Assembly: GCA_051155775.1 (NCBI GenBank)
Contig: DAXETV010000006.1
Location: forward strand, 1-64,000
Reading direction: 5' to 3'
From: CAYSCZ01 sp051155775
Lineage (GTDB): Bacteria; Bacteroidota; Bacteroidia; Cytophagales; Cyclobacteriaceae
Length of the DNA: 64,000 bases
The first letter of the stretch is position 1, and the number at the start of each line of letters is the position of its first letter. Positions 54,621 to 62,294 of the stretch are shown here, piece after piece. Below the pieces are notes generated by a model. It was not told where the DNA came from, did no database searches, and saw nothing but the letters and a program-made list of their open reading frames with translations. Position numbers and translations under genes: made by a program.

Positions 54621-55436
54621 TCATTTAAGTAAATAAATGATGGGAATGAAAAATATGCTGTCTCCAATTACACGATACCTTTCGTTCAACATAAAATATG
54701 CTTCATTAAACTTTAACAATAGCAATGGCAATAACATGATAAAGAAAATTATTTGTTCGAGTCGTATAGCGTGAATAAACAATCCGGCAATAGAAGAAAT
54801 AAGTGTTGTTAATAACAATATATTAATCAAATTGGATATTTTCTTCGCACCAAATTGAACGGTCATAGAATAAAACCCATGCGCTACATCTTTTTCATAC
54901 TCCAGCCAGGAAAATAATAAAAGATTACCGATTACGATTAGTGAGAATTGAATCATCATATACAATTCCAATAACGTTAGCGGATATTCATATAAGCTTA
55001 GTGGTCCGAGCATAACACCTGAGGAATAAAATATACCGGAAAAGATTTCTTTGAAATGCAACTTGCCCGAATAATTTGCCAGGAGGTAACAGCCTATTAG
55101 GCCGATTAAAACTAATCCGTATAAAATGGTTCTGTTGGGTAATAAGTACATATTTAGTGATACTATTGCAACAACAAACCAGATAGCTAATTGCAGGCTC
55201 TTAAAATATTTTTGGTGAAATAGGTGTCTGGGAGTGCTTATAGTGTATTCGTTTCTTATTATATCCAATAAATGATCTAATGTATAAACTATCCAGATAC
55301 AAGCAAAAAGTGAGATTAAAATAGATGTCGGTAAGTTTACTGACAGGACTTTCCCCCAGAAGATACACCCGATAACCCCTCCGAGCGCCACGTCAAGAGA
55401 CAAATGTCTGGCCTGGGTATAAATCTTATGAGGCAT
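54621..55436 (-). CDS. UbiA-like polytopic membrane protein
   Basis: A 271-residue protein with seven to nine hydrophobic helices. An acidic stretch, YTLDHLLDIIRNE (near residues 51-63), resembles the first Asp-rich motif of the UbiA prenyltransferase family, and SWLEYEKDVAHG (near 182) is a weaker counterpart of the second (usually DxxxD). Catalytic competence is uncertain. It sits 13 bases behind atpG and before a methyltransferase gene. Confidence 0.6.
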   Translation of the reverse strand: MPHKIYTQARHLSLDVALGGVIGCIFWGKVLSVNLPTSILISLFACIWIVYTLDHLLDIIRNEYTISTPRHLFHQKYFKSLQLAIWFVVAIVSLNMYLLPNRTILYGLVLIGLIGCYLLANYSGKLHFKEIFSGIFYSSGVMLGPLSLYEYPLTLLELYMMIQFSLIVIGNLLLFSWLEYEKDVAHGFYSMTVQFGAKKISNLINILLLTTLISSIAGLFIHAIRLEQIIFFIMLLPLLLLKFNEAYFMLNERYRVIGDSIFFIPIIYLLK

Positions 55437-55449
55437 TCATTTTTTAAAG

Positions 55450-56328
55450 CTAATTAGCTTTGAGAGCGTCTGCGCCACTGACAATTTCATTCAACTCTTT
55501 GGTGATGGCAGCTTGTCTGGTTCTGTTATAGGTAAGTTTTAGTTCTTTAAGTATTTCTGAAGCATTGTCGGTTGCCTGATCCATAGCGGTCATTCTGGCT
55601 CCCTGTTCAGCAGCATTTGATTCCAAAACAGCTTTATAAAACTGAATTTTTAAGGATTTTGGTATTAATTCATTAAATACAAATTCCTTTGATGGTTCAA
55701 AGATGTATTCAATTTCGTTGGTGTTAACAGTCGCTTCGGTATCATCTTGTGTAATTGGCAGGAGATCTTCTGCCCGTATAATTTGTGTCGCTACATTCTT
55801 GAATTCATTATAAATGATCACAATTCTATCATATGACCCTTCAACATATCCTGACATTACATATTCTGCTGCCTCTTTCACATGTTCAAAATCCAGATTT
55901 AGAAACAATTCATAGAAATCATCGATCAACACATAATCTTTATTTTTGAAGAAATCATATGCTTTTTTACCGATAGGCATTATCCGAATGCTATCCTGAA
56001 TGTGTGGGAATTCTTCCTGAATAAACCTATATGCAGATTTATTGACATTCATATTAAATGCACCACAGAGACCCCTATCGGAAGTGATCACAACCACAAC
56101 AACACTTCCAACCTCACGCGCTATGGTATAGTTATTTATCAGATCATTTTCAGCAGAGGAGACATTGCCTATAATTCTTTTAAGCCTGTCAGAATATGGC
56201 CTGATCTGCATTATTCTATCCTGAGCTCTTCTAAGCTTAGCTGCCGCAACCATCTTCATGGCTTTGGTAATTTGCTGCGTTGATTTAACAGAAGTAATTC
56301 TGTTTTTGACCTCTTTAAGGCTAGGCAT
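55450..56328 (-). CDS. atpG: ATP synthase F1 gamma subunit
   Basis: A 292-residue protein. The N-terminal helix KEVKNRITSVKSTQQITKAM and the C-terminal helix RMTAMDQATDNASEILKELKL...NRTRQAAITKELNEIVSGA are the rotor coiled coil typical of gamma. The central TSDRGLCGAFN strand is also conserved. It is the last atp gene of the operon; beta and epsilon subunit genes do not follow. 12 bases separate it from atpA. Confidence 0.97.
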   Translation of the reverse strand: MPSLKEVKNRITSVKSTQQITKAMKMVAAAKLRRAQDRIMQIRPYSDRLKRIIGNVSSAENDLINNYTIAREVGSVVVVVITSDRGLCGAFNMNVNKSAYRFIQEEFPHIQDSIRIMPIGKKAYDFFKNKDYVLIDDFYELFLNLDFEHVKEAAEYVMSGYVEGSYDRIVIIYNEFKNVATQIIRAEDLLPITQDDTEATVNTNEIEYIFEPSKEFVFNELIPKSLKIQFYKAVLESNAAEQGARMTAMDQATDNASEILKELKLTYNRTRQAAITKELNEIVSGADALKAN

Positions 56329-56340
56329 TAAGAATATTCT

Positions 56341-57924
56341 TTATTTTACTTTGAAATTTTTTGCTATCTTATCTGCAACTTCACCTAACGTTTTCGTTGC
56401 TTCTTCTGTCAATTTACCTGACTTTAAAGTATCCAGCGTTGATCGATGTTCATTTCTCATGACTGATAGAAACTCTTCCTGGAAATCTTTTACACGTGGT
56501 ACTGGAACTTTGTCAATATGTCCTTTAGTGGATGCATAAATGATTGCGATCTGCTCTTCCACTGGAACAGGTGAATATTGATCCTGCTTAAGTATTTCCT
56601 GGTTTCTCCTTCCTCTGTCAATTATTCTCTGAGTCGCCGCATCCAAATCAGAGCCAAACTTTGCAAAGGCTTCCAGCTCCCTAAACTGAGCCTGATCTAA
56701 CTTTAACGTACCAGCAACTTTTTTCATGGATTTAATCTGAGCAGATCCACCAACTCTGGAAACTGAAATACCAACATTGATGGCAGGCCTTATCCCTGAA
56801 TTGAATAGGTTGGTTTCCAAAAAGATTTGCCCATCTGTAATGGATATAACGTTTGTAGGGATATAAGCAGACACATCTCCTGCTTGTGTTTCAATGATAG
56901 GTAAAGCGGTAAGTGAACCTCCGCCTTTTACTTTATCTTTTAGGGAATCTGGCAAGTCGTTCATTTGGCTTGCCACAGAATTGTCTTCAATTATTTTTGC
57001 AGCCCTCTCCAATAGTCTGGAATGTAAATAAAAAATATCTCCGGGGAAAGCCTCCCGGCCAGGCGGCCGACGTAGCAATAATGAAACTTCACGGTAAGAA
57101 ACTGCTTGCTTAGAAAGGTCATCATAAATAACTAATGCAGGCCTTCCGGTATCTCTGAAGAATTCTCCAATGGAAGCGCCTGTGAATGGCGCAAAAAACT
57201 GCATAGGTGCCGGTGTGGAAGCAGGTGCGCTCACTATGATCGTATAATCCAGAGCGCCAGCTTTTTCTAGGGTGGCAAGGATCATCGCCACAGTAGAAGC
57301 TTTTTGACCTACGGCAACATAAACACAATAAACGGTCTCGCCTCTATCATAAAATTCTTTTTGGTTAATTATTGTATCAATAACAACCGCAGTCTTACCT
57401 GTTTGTCTATCTCCAATCACCAATTCACGTTGCCCTCTGCCTATCGGAATCATGGAGTCAATCGCTTTTATCCCTGTTTGAAGTGGTTCATTAACGGGTT
57501 GTCGATAAATAACTCCGGGAGCCTTCCGTTCCAGAGGCATTTCAATTAGTTCACCTTCCAGCGGGCCTTTACCATCAACTGGTTGTCCAAGCGTGTCTAC
57601 TACTCGTCCCAGCATACCTTCGCCGACGTTCACAGAAGCAATCCTGCCAGTTCTTTTAACGGTATCTCCTTCTTTTACATTACTTGACTCTCCTAAAAGT
57701 ACCGCGCCGACATTGTCCTCTTCAAGGTTGAGTACAAGTGCATTAAGTCCATTCTCAAATTCCAAAATTTCACCGGCCTGAGCCCTTGTAAGACCATAAA
57801 TTCTGGCTACACCGTCTCCTACCTGGAGCACTGTTCCGACTTCTTCGAGTTCGGATTCAGTCTTAAAATTTGATAATTGTTCTCGTAGTATAGCTGATAC
57901 CTCATCAGGCCTAATCTCTGCCAT
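56341..57924 (-). CDS. atpA: ATP synthase F1 alpha subunit
   Basis: A 527-residue protein with Walker A GDRQTGKT (171-178), DDLSKQA near 270, the PGREAFPGD stretch, and SVSRVGGSAQ near 375 with the conserved arginine. Alpha forms the non-catalytic sites of the F1 head with beta, whose gene is not in the window. The gene follows atpH by 11 bases. Confidence 0.98.
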   Translation of the reverse strand: MAEIRPDEVSAILREQLSNFKTESELEEVGTVLQVGDGVARIYGLTRAQAGEILEFENGLNALVLNLEEDNVGAVLLGESSNVKEGDTVKRTGRIASVNVGEGMLGRVVDTLGQPVDGKGPLEGELIEMPLERKAPGVIYRQPVNEPLQTGIKAIDSMIPIGRGQRELVIGDRQTGKTAVVIDTIINQKEFYDRGETVYCVYVAVGQKASTVAMILATLEKAGALDYTIIVSAPASTPAPMQFFAPFTGASIGEFFRDTGRPALVIYDDLSKQAVSYREVSLLLRRPPGREAFPGDIFYLHSRLLERAAKIIEDNSVASQMNDLPDSLKDKVKGGGSLTALPIIETQAGDVSAYIPTNVISITDGQIFLETNLFNSGIRPAINVGISVSRVGGSAQIKSMKKVAGTLKLDQAQFRELEAFAKFGSDLDAATQRIIDRGRRNQEILKQDQYSPVPVEEQIAIIYASTKGHIDKVPVPRVKDFQEEFLSVMRNEHRSTLDTLKSGKLTEEATKTLGEVADKIAKNFKVK

Positions 57925-57935
57925 AATTTTATATA

Positions 57936-58478
57936 TTAAATATTTTTATGAAGATCGTATTTTAATTTTTTCAACTTTCCGGAAATAGATTCATCAATTT
58001 GTCGGTCACCTATTTTTAATAAGAATCCACCAATTAACTCATCAGATATTTTCTCTTTAATAATTGGGGTTTTGTTTGTTAAATCTTTTACGAAATTATT
58101 AAAAGCACCTAGTTCATTCTTTTTTAATTGAATTGCTGTTGTCAATTCAGCAAACTGGATTCCCATTTTATTGTAATAGATATTAATAAATTCGGAGGCG
58201 ATCGAAATAAGAATATTTTCCCTGTTCTTTCTGGTCAGTATTGTAAATATACTGACAGTGAGCTCATGGACTTTATCTTCGAGTATTTGCTTCAGTATTG
58301 AAAGCTTTTTGTCATGTTTAATGATAGGATTCTTAAGCATTAAAACAAAATCCCGGTTTTCAGAAGCAATCGATGATATGAGTTCCATATCACTTTTCAC
58401 CTCCTCAACGAGTTTATGCTCTTCGGCTAATTCATAAAGAGATTTTGCATAACGATAAGCAACCCTGGAGCCTTCCAT
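57936..58478 (-). CDS. atpH: ATP synthase F1 delta subunit
   Basis: A 180-residue protein. The N-terminal helices YRYAKSLYELAEEH and the C-terminal IGGFLLKIGDRQIDESI block are the OSCP/delta pattern. It links the peripheral stalk to the alpha3beta3 head. Two bases separate it from atpF upstream and 11 from atpA downstream. Confidence 0.95.
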   Translation of the reverse strand: MEGSRVAYRYAKSLYELAEEHKLVEEVKSDMELISSIASENRDFVLMLKNPIIKHDKKLSILKQILEDKVHELTVSIFTILTRKNRENILISIASEFINIYYNKMGIQFAELTTAIQLKKNELGAFNNFVKDLTNKTPIIKEKISDELIGGFLLKIGDRQIDESISGKLKKLKYDLHKNI

Positions 58479-58480
58479 TA

Positions 58481-58975
58481 CTAATTAATTTTAATATCCT
58501 TCATCAATTTATCAATCAGTTTTCTTTGCGCATCATCCTCTTTCAATTTTTCTCGAAGAAGTTTCTCGGAAATTTCTAAGGATAAAGTGGCTACCAAATC
58601 TTTTAACTCCTCTAAAGCTTTATTTTTTTCATTTTCAATATTTACCCTGGCATCCTTAATCATTTTCTCTGAGATGGTTGATGTTTCAGCCTTAGCATTT
58701 TCCCTAATCTGATTAGCGGCAGCCGTTGCCTCTTTTAAAATTTCATCACGCTCTTTTCTGGCTTCATCTAATAGTGCTTCATTATCGGATTTGATTTGTT
58801 CAACTTCATCTCTTGCAATTTCCGCAGCTTTGATGTTTTCTTCTATCATCTTCTCCCGTGCTCTTAAAGCACTTGATACAGGCTTCCAAACAAATTTTGT
58901 CAGGATAAAAAGTAAAATTAAGAAGACTACCGTCTGCCAAAATATTAATCCAATTCCAGGTGTTAGTAATTCCAT
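58481..58975 (-). CDS. atpF: ATP synthase F0 b subunit
   Basis: A 164-residue protein with an N-terminal membrane helix (residues 8-27, IGLIFWQTVVFLILLFILTKF), then a basic turn VWKPVSSALRAREK and a long charged coiled coil (EARKERDEILKEA). It forms the peripheral stalk as a homodimer. The intercistronic hairpin at 58993-59030 lies just upstream, separating it from atpE by 67 bases. Confidence 0.96.
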   Translation of the reverse strand: MELLTPGIGLIFWQTVVFLILLFILTKFVWKPVSSALRAREKMIEENIKAAEIARDEVEQIKSDNEALLDEARKERDEILKEATAAANQIRENAKAETSTISEKMIKDARVNIENEKNKALEELKDLVATLSLEISEKLLREKLKEDDAQRKLIDKLMKDIKIN

Positions 58976-58992
58976 AATTTAAATTTTAAAAG

Positions 58993-59030
58993 AAGGACTT
59001 GTCCCGACCTAATGTCATTGACAAGTCCTT
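58993..59030 (-). promoter_or_regulatory. Intercistronic hairpin between atpE and atpF
   Basis: Arms AAGGACTTGTC (58993-59003) and GACAAGTCCTT (59020-59030) pair perfectly over 11 bases around a 16-base loop. On the transcribed strand the structure begins 12 bases after the atpE stop and is followed by CTTTTAAAATTT. It could protect the upstream mRNA from 3' exonucleases or partly end transcription, which would leave more atpE than atpF message. This fits the high copy number of subunit c. Confidence 0.65.
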
Positions 59031-59042
59031 AATTGATGAAAC

Positions 59043-59288
59043 CTAGCCTTTTTGTGATATGATGAAACAAACCACCACTCCAAATAGGGCAATAACTTCA
59101 ATGAGGGCAGCGATGATAAGCATAGCTGTTTGTACTCTACCGGCAGCTTCAGGTTGACGGGCCATAGCTTCCATAGCCTGTCCACCAATCCTACCGATAC
59201 CAAGTCCAGCGCCAATCGCAACCAGACCAGCACCTATACCAGCACCCATAATCGCCAAACTCATGTCAAGTAAAAGTGATAAAAACAT
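59043..59288 (-). CDS. atpE: ATP synthase F0 c subunit
   Basis: An 81-residue two-helix hairpin. The Gly/Ala-rich helix IGAGLVAIGAGLGIGRIGG is followed by the polar loop ARQPEA and a second helix with the ion-carrying Glu64 (ALIEVIALFG). The residue after Glu64 is Val, not Ser/Thr, which suggests proton rather than sodium coupling. An overlapping frame at 59015-59233 is a shadow. Confidence 0.97.
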   Translation of the reverse strand: MFLSLLLDMSLAIMGAGIGAGLVAIGAGLGIGRIGGQAMEAMARQPEAAGRVQTAMLIIAALIEVIALFGVVVCFIISQKG

Positions 59289-59321
59289 GATTTATATAGT
59301 TAAATTGAACAAATTTCATAA

Positions 59322-60347
59322 TTAATGTTCCTCTTCAATAGCAAGCCCTATGTACAATGAAGAAAACATCGTGAAAACATAGGCTTGTATGGTAGCAACA
59401 AGTATTTCTATAATATTAATAAACAAAACAAGGATAGTACTTCCTATCCCAACAACATATGATTGAAAAATAAATATGAGTGACAGTAGACTCAAAATCA
59501 CAATATGACCGGCGGTGATTGCAACAAAAAGTCGAAGGAGAAGTGAGAAAGGTTTCGTGAAAATCCCGATGAATTCAACCATAGGCATAACTGGCAAAGG
59601 GAATTTCAACCACCACGGGACACCAGGAGTGTTGAATATATGAACCCAATACTGTTTATTTCCACTTAAATTGGTTATTAAAAAGGTAAAAAATGCCAGG
59701 GTGATAGTGACTGCAATATTTCCTGTAAGATTAGCAGCTCCCGGAAATAGACCCAACAAGTTTCCAAACCAAATAAAAAAGAAAAGGGTCAGCATATATG
59801 GCAGGTATTTTTCATACTTTGGCCCAATATTTGGCTTTACCACCTCATCCCTAACAAATAATATGATTGGCTCAAATAAAGATTGAATTCCTTTGGGTGC
59901 ACTGTCTTTGTTTTTAGAATAACCCCTGGCTACTGCAAAAAAGATTAAAATCATCACCAGTGCATTTAAGAATAACATAGCAACATTCTTGGTGATGGAA
60001 AAATCAATTACAGATCTATTCTCATCAACTGGAATTATAGCACCATGCTCATATTTGTAACCTTTGTATTCCGTAGAACTGTGTCCGGTATCGTGTCCCC
60101 CATGGCTTGAAAAATATCTCGAAGAAAATATCTCTATCCCCCGATCGGGTGAATATAATATAACGGGTAAATAAAGCGTAGCACCTTCCCAAAATTCCCA
60201 CTCGTGTGAATCCAATATGTGGTGATTAATCATCTCACCAGCATTAAATTCATCACCGGTATCTTCAGCAGCCAGTAGGAGATTGGTATTTAAAAGAAAA
60301 GCTAAGAAACTGAAAATGAATAAATTAATTAAGCGGATCTTCACCAT
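59322..60347 (-). CDS. atpB: ATP synthase F0 a subunit
   Basis: A 341-residue protein, longer than the 271 residues of E. coli because of an N-terminal signal sequence (about 1-26) and an extracytoplasmic segment with many His/Asp residues (GHDTGHSS near residue 89), a form common in Bacteroidota. The C-terminal part holds the conserved Arg in LLLRLFVAITAGH, which faces the c ring. It is 8 bases behind the small membrane protein gene. Confidence 0.96.
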   Translation of the reverse strand: MVKIRLINLFIFSFLAFLLNTNLLLAAEDTGDEFNAGEMINHHILDSHEWEFWEGATLYLPVILYSPDRGIEIFSSRYFSSHGGHDTGHSSTEYKGYKYEHGAIIPVDENRSVIDFSITKNVAMLFLNALVMILIFFAVARGYSKNKDSAPKGIQSLFEPIILFVRDEVVKPNIGPKYEKYLPYMLTLFFFIWFGNLLGLFPGAANLTGNIAVTITLAFFTFLITNLSGNKQYWVHIFNTPGVPWWLKFPLPVMPMVEFIGIFTKPFSLLLRLFVAITAGHIVILSLLSLIFIFQSYVVGIGSTILVLFINIIEILVATIQAYVFTMFSSLYIGLAIEEEH

Positions 60348-60355
60348 TCCGAAAG

Positions 60356-60733
60356 CTAGGTATCAATTTTTGGACGCAAGTTAGATAATAAGGTAGTTAA
60401 TTCAAAAACTAAGTAAATCAAATAAAAAAGGGTGAAATTGATTATATACTGAACCATGTTATCTATCGAAATAAAACTTGATGCTACTATAAACAATATA
60501 GCTGTAACTAGCCTTGAAACCATTCCGGCTAAAAAAAATATTGGGGAAGATTTACTATCTAATCCAAAAAATAACAATAACCCTATAAGTAATGATTGTA
60601 TGTAATAGAAGGAAATGATTGTGTGATAATGAGTATGTAAACCCAGGGATTTTACATACTCAATTTGGCATATTAAATAAAGAATTATACTGAAAAAGGT
60701 ATAGGGAAGAACAAATAGTTTTAAATACCTCAT
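60356..60733 (-). CDS. Small polytopic membrane protein in the atpI position
   Basis: A 125-residue protein with four hydrophobic helices (about residues 7-26, 40-58, 67-90 and 93-115). The sequence does not show a clear AtpI signature, but size, topology and its place between atpZ and atpB match AtpI/Bacteroidota equivalents that help c-ring assembly. It overlaps atpZ by 4 bases. Confidence 0.65.
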   Translation of the reverse strand: MRYLKLFVLPYTFFSIILYLICQIEYVKSLGLHTHYHTIISFYYIQSLLIGLLLFFGLDSKSSPIFFLAGMVSRLVTAILFIVASSFISIDNMVQYIINFTLFYLIYLVFELTTLLSNLRPKIDT

Positions 60734-60969
60734 TTAGGGAGGTTTCTGATAATCATAACTACTGAAGAGATCAGGGCTAAAATCAAAAAGACCAATAAAA
60801 AAACCGGGAAAGAATACCCAAGATATTCGTCTAATTCATATCCTCCCCAAACTGCTAAAAATATAATAACAAACAACTCAAAGGCTAATCCAGAGACTTT
60901 GGCAGCAGTATTGGTTGAATTAAGATTGCGCTTTAAGGATGACTCTTTCTTTCTTTTCTTTTGAGTCAA
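60730..60969 (-). CDS. atpZ: AtpZ/AtpI family protein
   Basis: A 79-residue protein. A lysine-rich N-terminus (TQKKRKKESSLKRN) precedes two hydrophobic helices (LAFELFVIIFLAVWGGYEL and FPVFLLVFLILALISSVV) with GYELDEYLG between, the AtpZ pattern. It is thought to assist ATP synthase assembly or Mg/Ca handling. Its first 50 bases overlap the end of the bactofilin gene in another frame, an unusually long overlap. Confidence 0.85.
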   Translation of the reverse strand: MTQKKRKKESSLKRNLNSTNTAAKVSGLAFELFVIIFLAVWGGYELDEYLGYSFPVFLLVFLILALISSVVMIIRNLPK

Positions 60970-61345
60970 ATTTCACCTCCTTATTGTTGACACCTACTTC
61001 ACACTTTCCATCTATTGTTGATCCGGACTCAACTATTAATTTATTTGTAATGATATCCCCATGAACATTGGCTGTGGATTTTAGTACTAAAAGTTCACTC
61101 ACCTCTATCTTACCGGATATACTACCTTCGATTTCAGCATTTTGTGCTACTATATTTCCGTGTATATCAGATGATTGGCCAAGCGCCACTTTGGACTTTG
61201 TTTTAATATTGCCAATTATTTTGCCTTCTACCCTTAGGTTTCCAAAAGTCTCAATATCACCCTGGAGGGTTGTACCTTTTCCAATAATATTGTTTGAATT
61301 GGTCATTTCTTCATTGCCTTTACTTTCTGCTTTGTTGCTAAACAT
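60920..61345 (-). CDS. Bactofilin (polymer-forming cytoskeletal protein)
   Basis: A 141-residue protein. The core consists of short beta-helix repeats (IGKGTTLQGDIETFGNLRVEG, IIGNIKTKSKVALGQS, IHGNIVAQNAEIEGSI, VHGDIITNKLIVE), as in bactofilins, which form nucleotide-free filaments. Located directly after an M23 peptidase gene (11 bases), an arrangement that is common and linked to local peptidoglycan work. It overlaps atpZ by 50 bases. Confidence 0.93.
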   Translation of the reverse strand: MFSNKAESKGNEEMTNSNNIIGKGTTLQGDIETFGNLRVEGKIIGNIKTKSKVALGQSSDIHGNIVAQNAEIEGSISGKIEVSELLVLKSTANVHGDIITNKLIVESGSTIDGKCEVGVNNKEVKFDSKEKKERVILKAQS

Positions 61346-61356
61346 ATGCTTTAGGA

Positions 61357-62226
61357 TTAGTTTCCAAATGTTAAAAATTCTACCGGATTAACAGGGTTTC
61401 CATCATACCATAGTTCAAAATGAAGATGAGGGCCGGTGGTTAAATCGCCCGTATTTCCTATTATGGCAATAATTTCCCCTTGTTTAACAAAATTACCAAC
61501 GTTTTTTAAAATTTCCGAATTATGCTTGTAAATGGATATAAGATTTCCTTTGTGTTGAATGCCAATAACATAACCTGCATCAATTGTCCATGATGACATT
61601 ATTACTACACCATCTGCAATAGTCTTTATCGGCGCGTCTTCCTCAGAAACAATATCGACTCCATAATGGCTTATTGAAGGATCAAATTCACCTGAAACAA
61701 GCCCTTCAAGGGGATTAAATAAAAGGTAATCAATCTCTCCGTAAGTGTTCAATCCTTCAACCTTCAAAGAACCAATACTCCCATCCTCAAATTCTTGTCT
61801 AAAGAGGGAATCTATAGCCATATTTTCTTTGATGGTTTTCTGATTTATGTTTTGGCTGGCTTCCACCGGTGTGTTATCAACATCATTATTAACCCCATCT
61901 CCTCCTGAAAGGGTCTTTCTTATTCCCTCAATATATAAACTTTTTCTATTGGATTCAGAAATCAGTGAATCGACCATCATGGAAAGTTGTGCGACTTGTT
62001 TTTTAGCTTCTATCTTTGCCTTTCTTGGATCAAATATATCATCAAGTACTGTAGTAACAACATAAAGTGAAGCTCCTGAAAATAAAATAAAAAGCACTAA
62101 AACGATTAATATTAATTTTGCATAATTAAAAATGATGGTTGTTTTTTCTGCAAAATTCTCTTCATTTCTAATGATTAATAAATATCTATTAGTAAGCCAG
62201 TTGGTAAAGGTTTTCCTAGAAGCCAA
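61357..62226 (-). CDS. M23 family peptidoglycan peptidase
   Basis: A 289-residue protein with one membrane helix (about residues 35-57), a coiled-coil stretch (KIEAKKQVAQLSMMVDSLISES) and a C-terminal LytM domain. Zinc-site motifs are SHYGVDIV (His/Asp) near residue 184 and GPHLHFELWYDG near 266-277. It probably cuts peptide cross-links of peptidoglycan in the periplasm. First gene of a run that continues through bactofilin and atp genes; divergent from sprE by 68 bases. Confidence 0.92.
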   Translation of the reverse strand: MASRKTFTNWLTNRYLLIIRNEENFAEKTTIIFNYAKLILIVLVLFILFSGASLYVVTTVLDDIFDPRKAKIEAKKQVAQLSMMVDSLISESNRKSLYIEGIRKTLSGGDGVNNDVDNTPVEASQNINQKTIKENMAIDSLFRQEFEDGSIGSLKVEGLNTYGEIDYLLFNPLEGLVSGEFDPSISHYGVDIVSEEDAPIKTIADGVVIMSSWTIDAGYVIGIQHKGNLISIYKHNSEILKNVGNFVKQGEIIAIIGNTGDLTTGPHLHFELWYDGNPVNPVEFLTFGN

Positions 62227-62248
62227 GTTTATTACTTAAATTTTAAGA

Positions 62249-62256
62249 CAAAATTA
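62249..62256 (-). promoter_or_regulatory. Possible -7 element (TAATTTTG) for the M23-bactofilin-atp unit
   Basis: On the minus strand TAATTTTG matches TAnnTTTG and lies 22 bases before the M23 ATG. No convincing -33 TTTG is present, so support is partial. Confidence 0.3.
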
Positions 62257-62294
62257 ATATTAATAAGAATGTCGAGCGCGCTATCGTTAAAAAT

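Noticed and set aside
59015..59233. 72-codon minus-strand frame overlapping atpE
   Set aside because: Frame-shifted shadow; atpE is unmistakable and uses the other frame.
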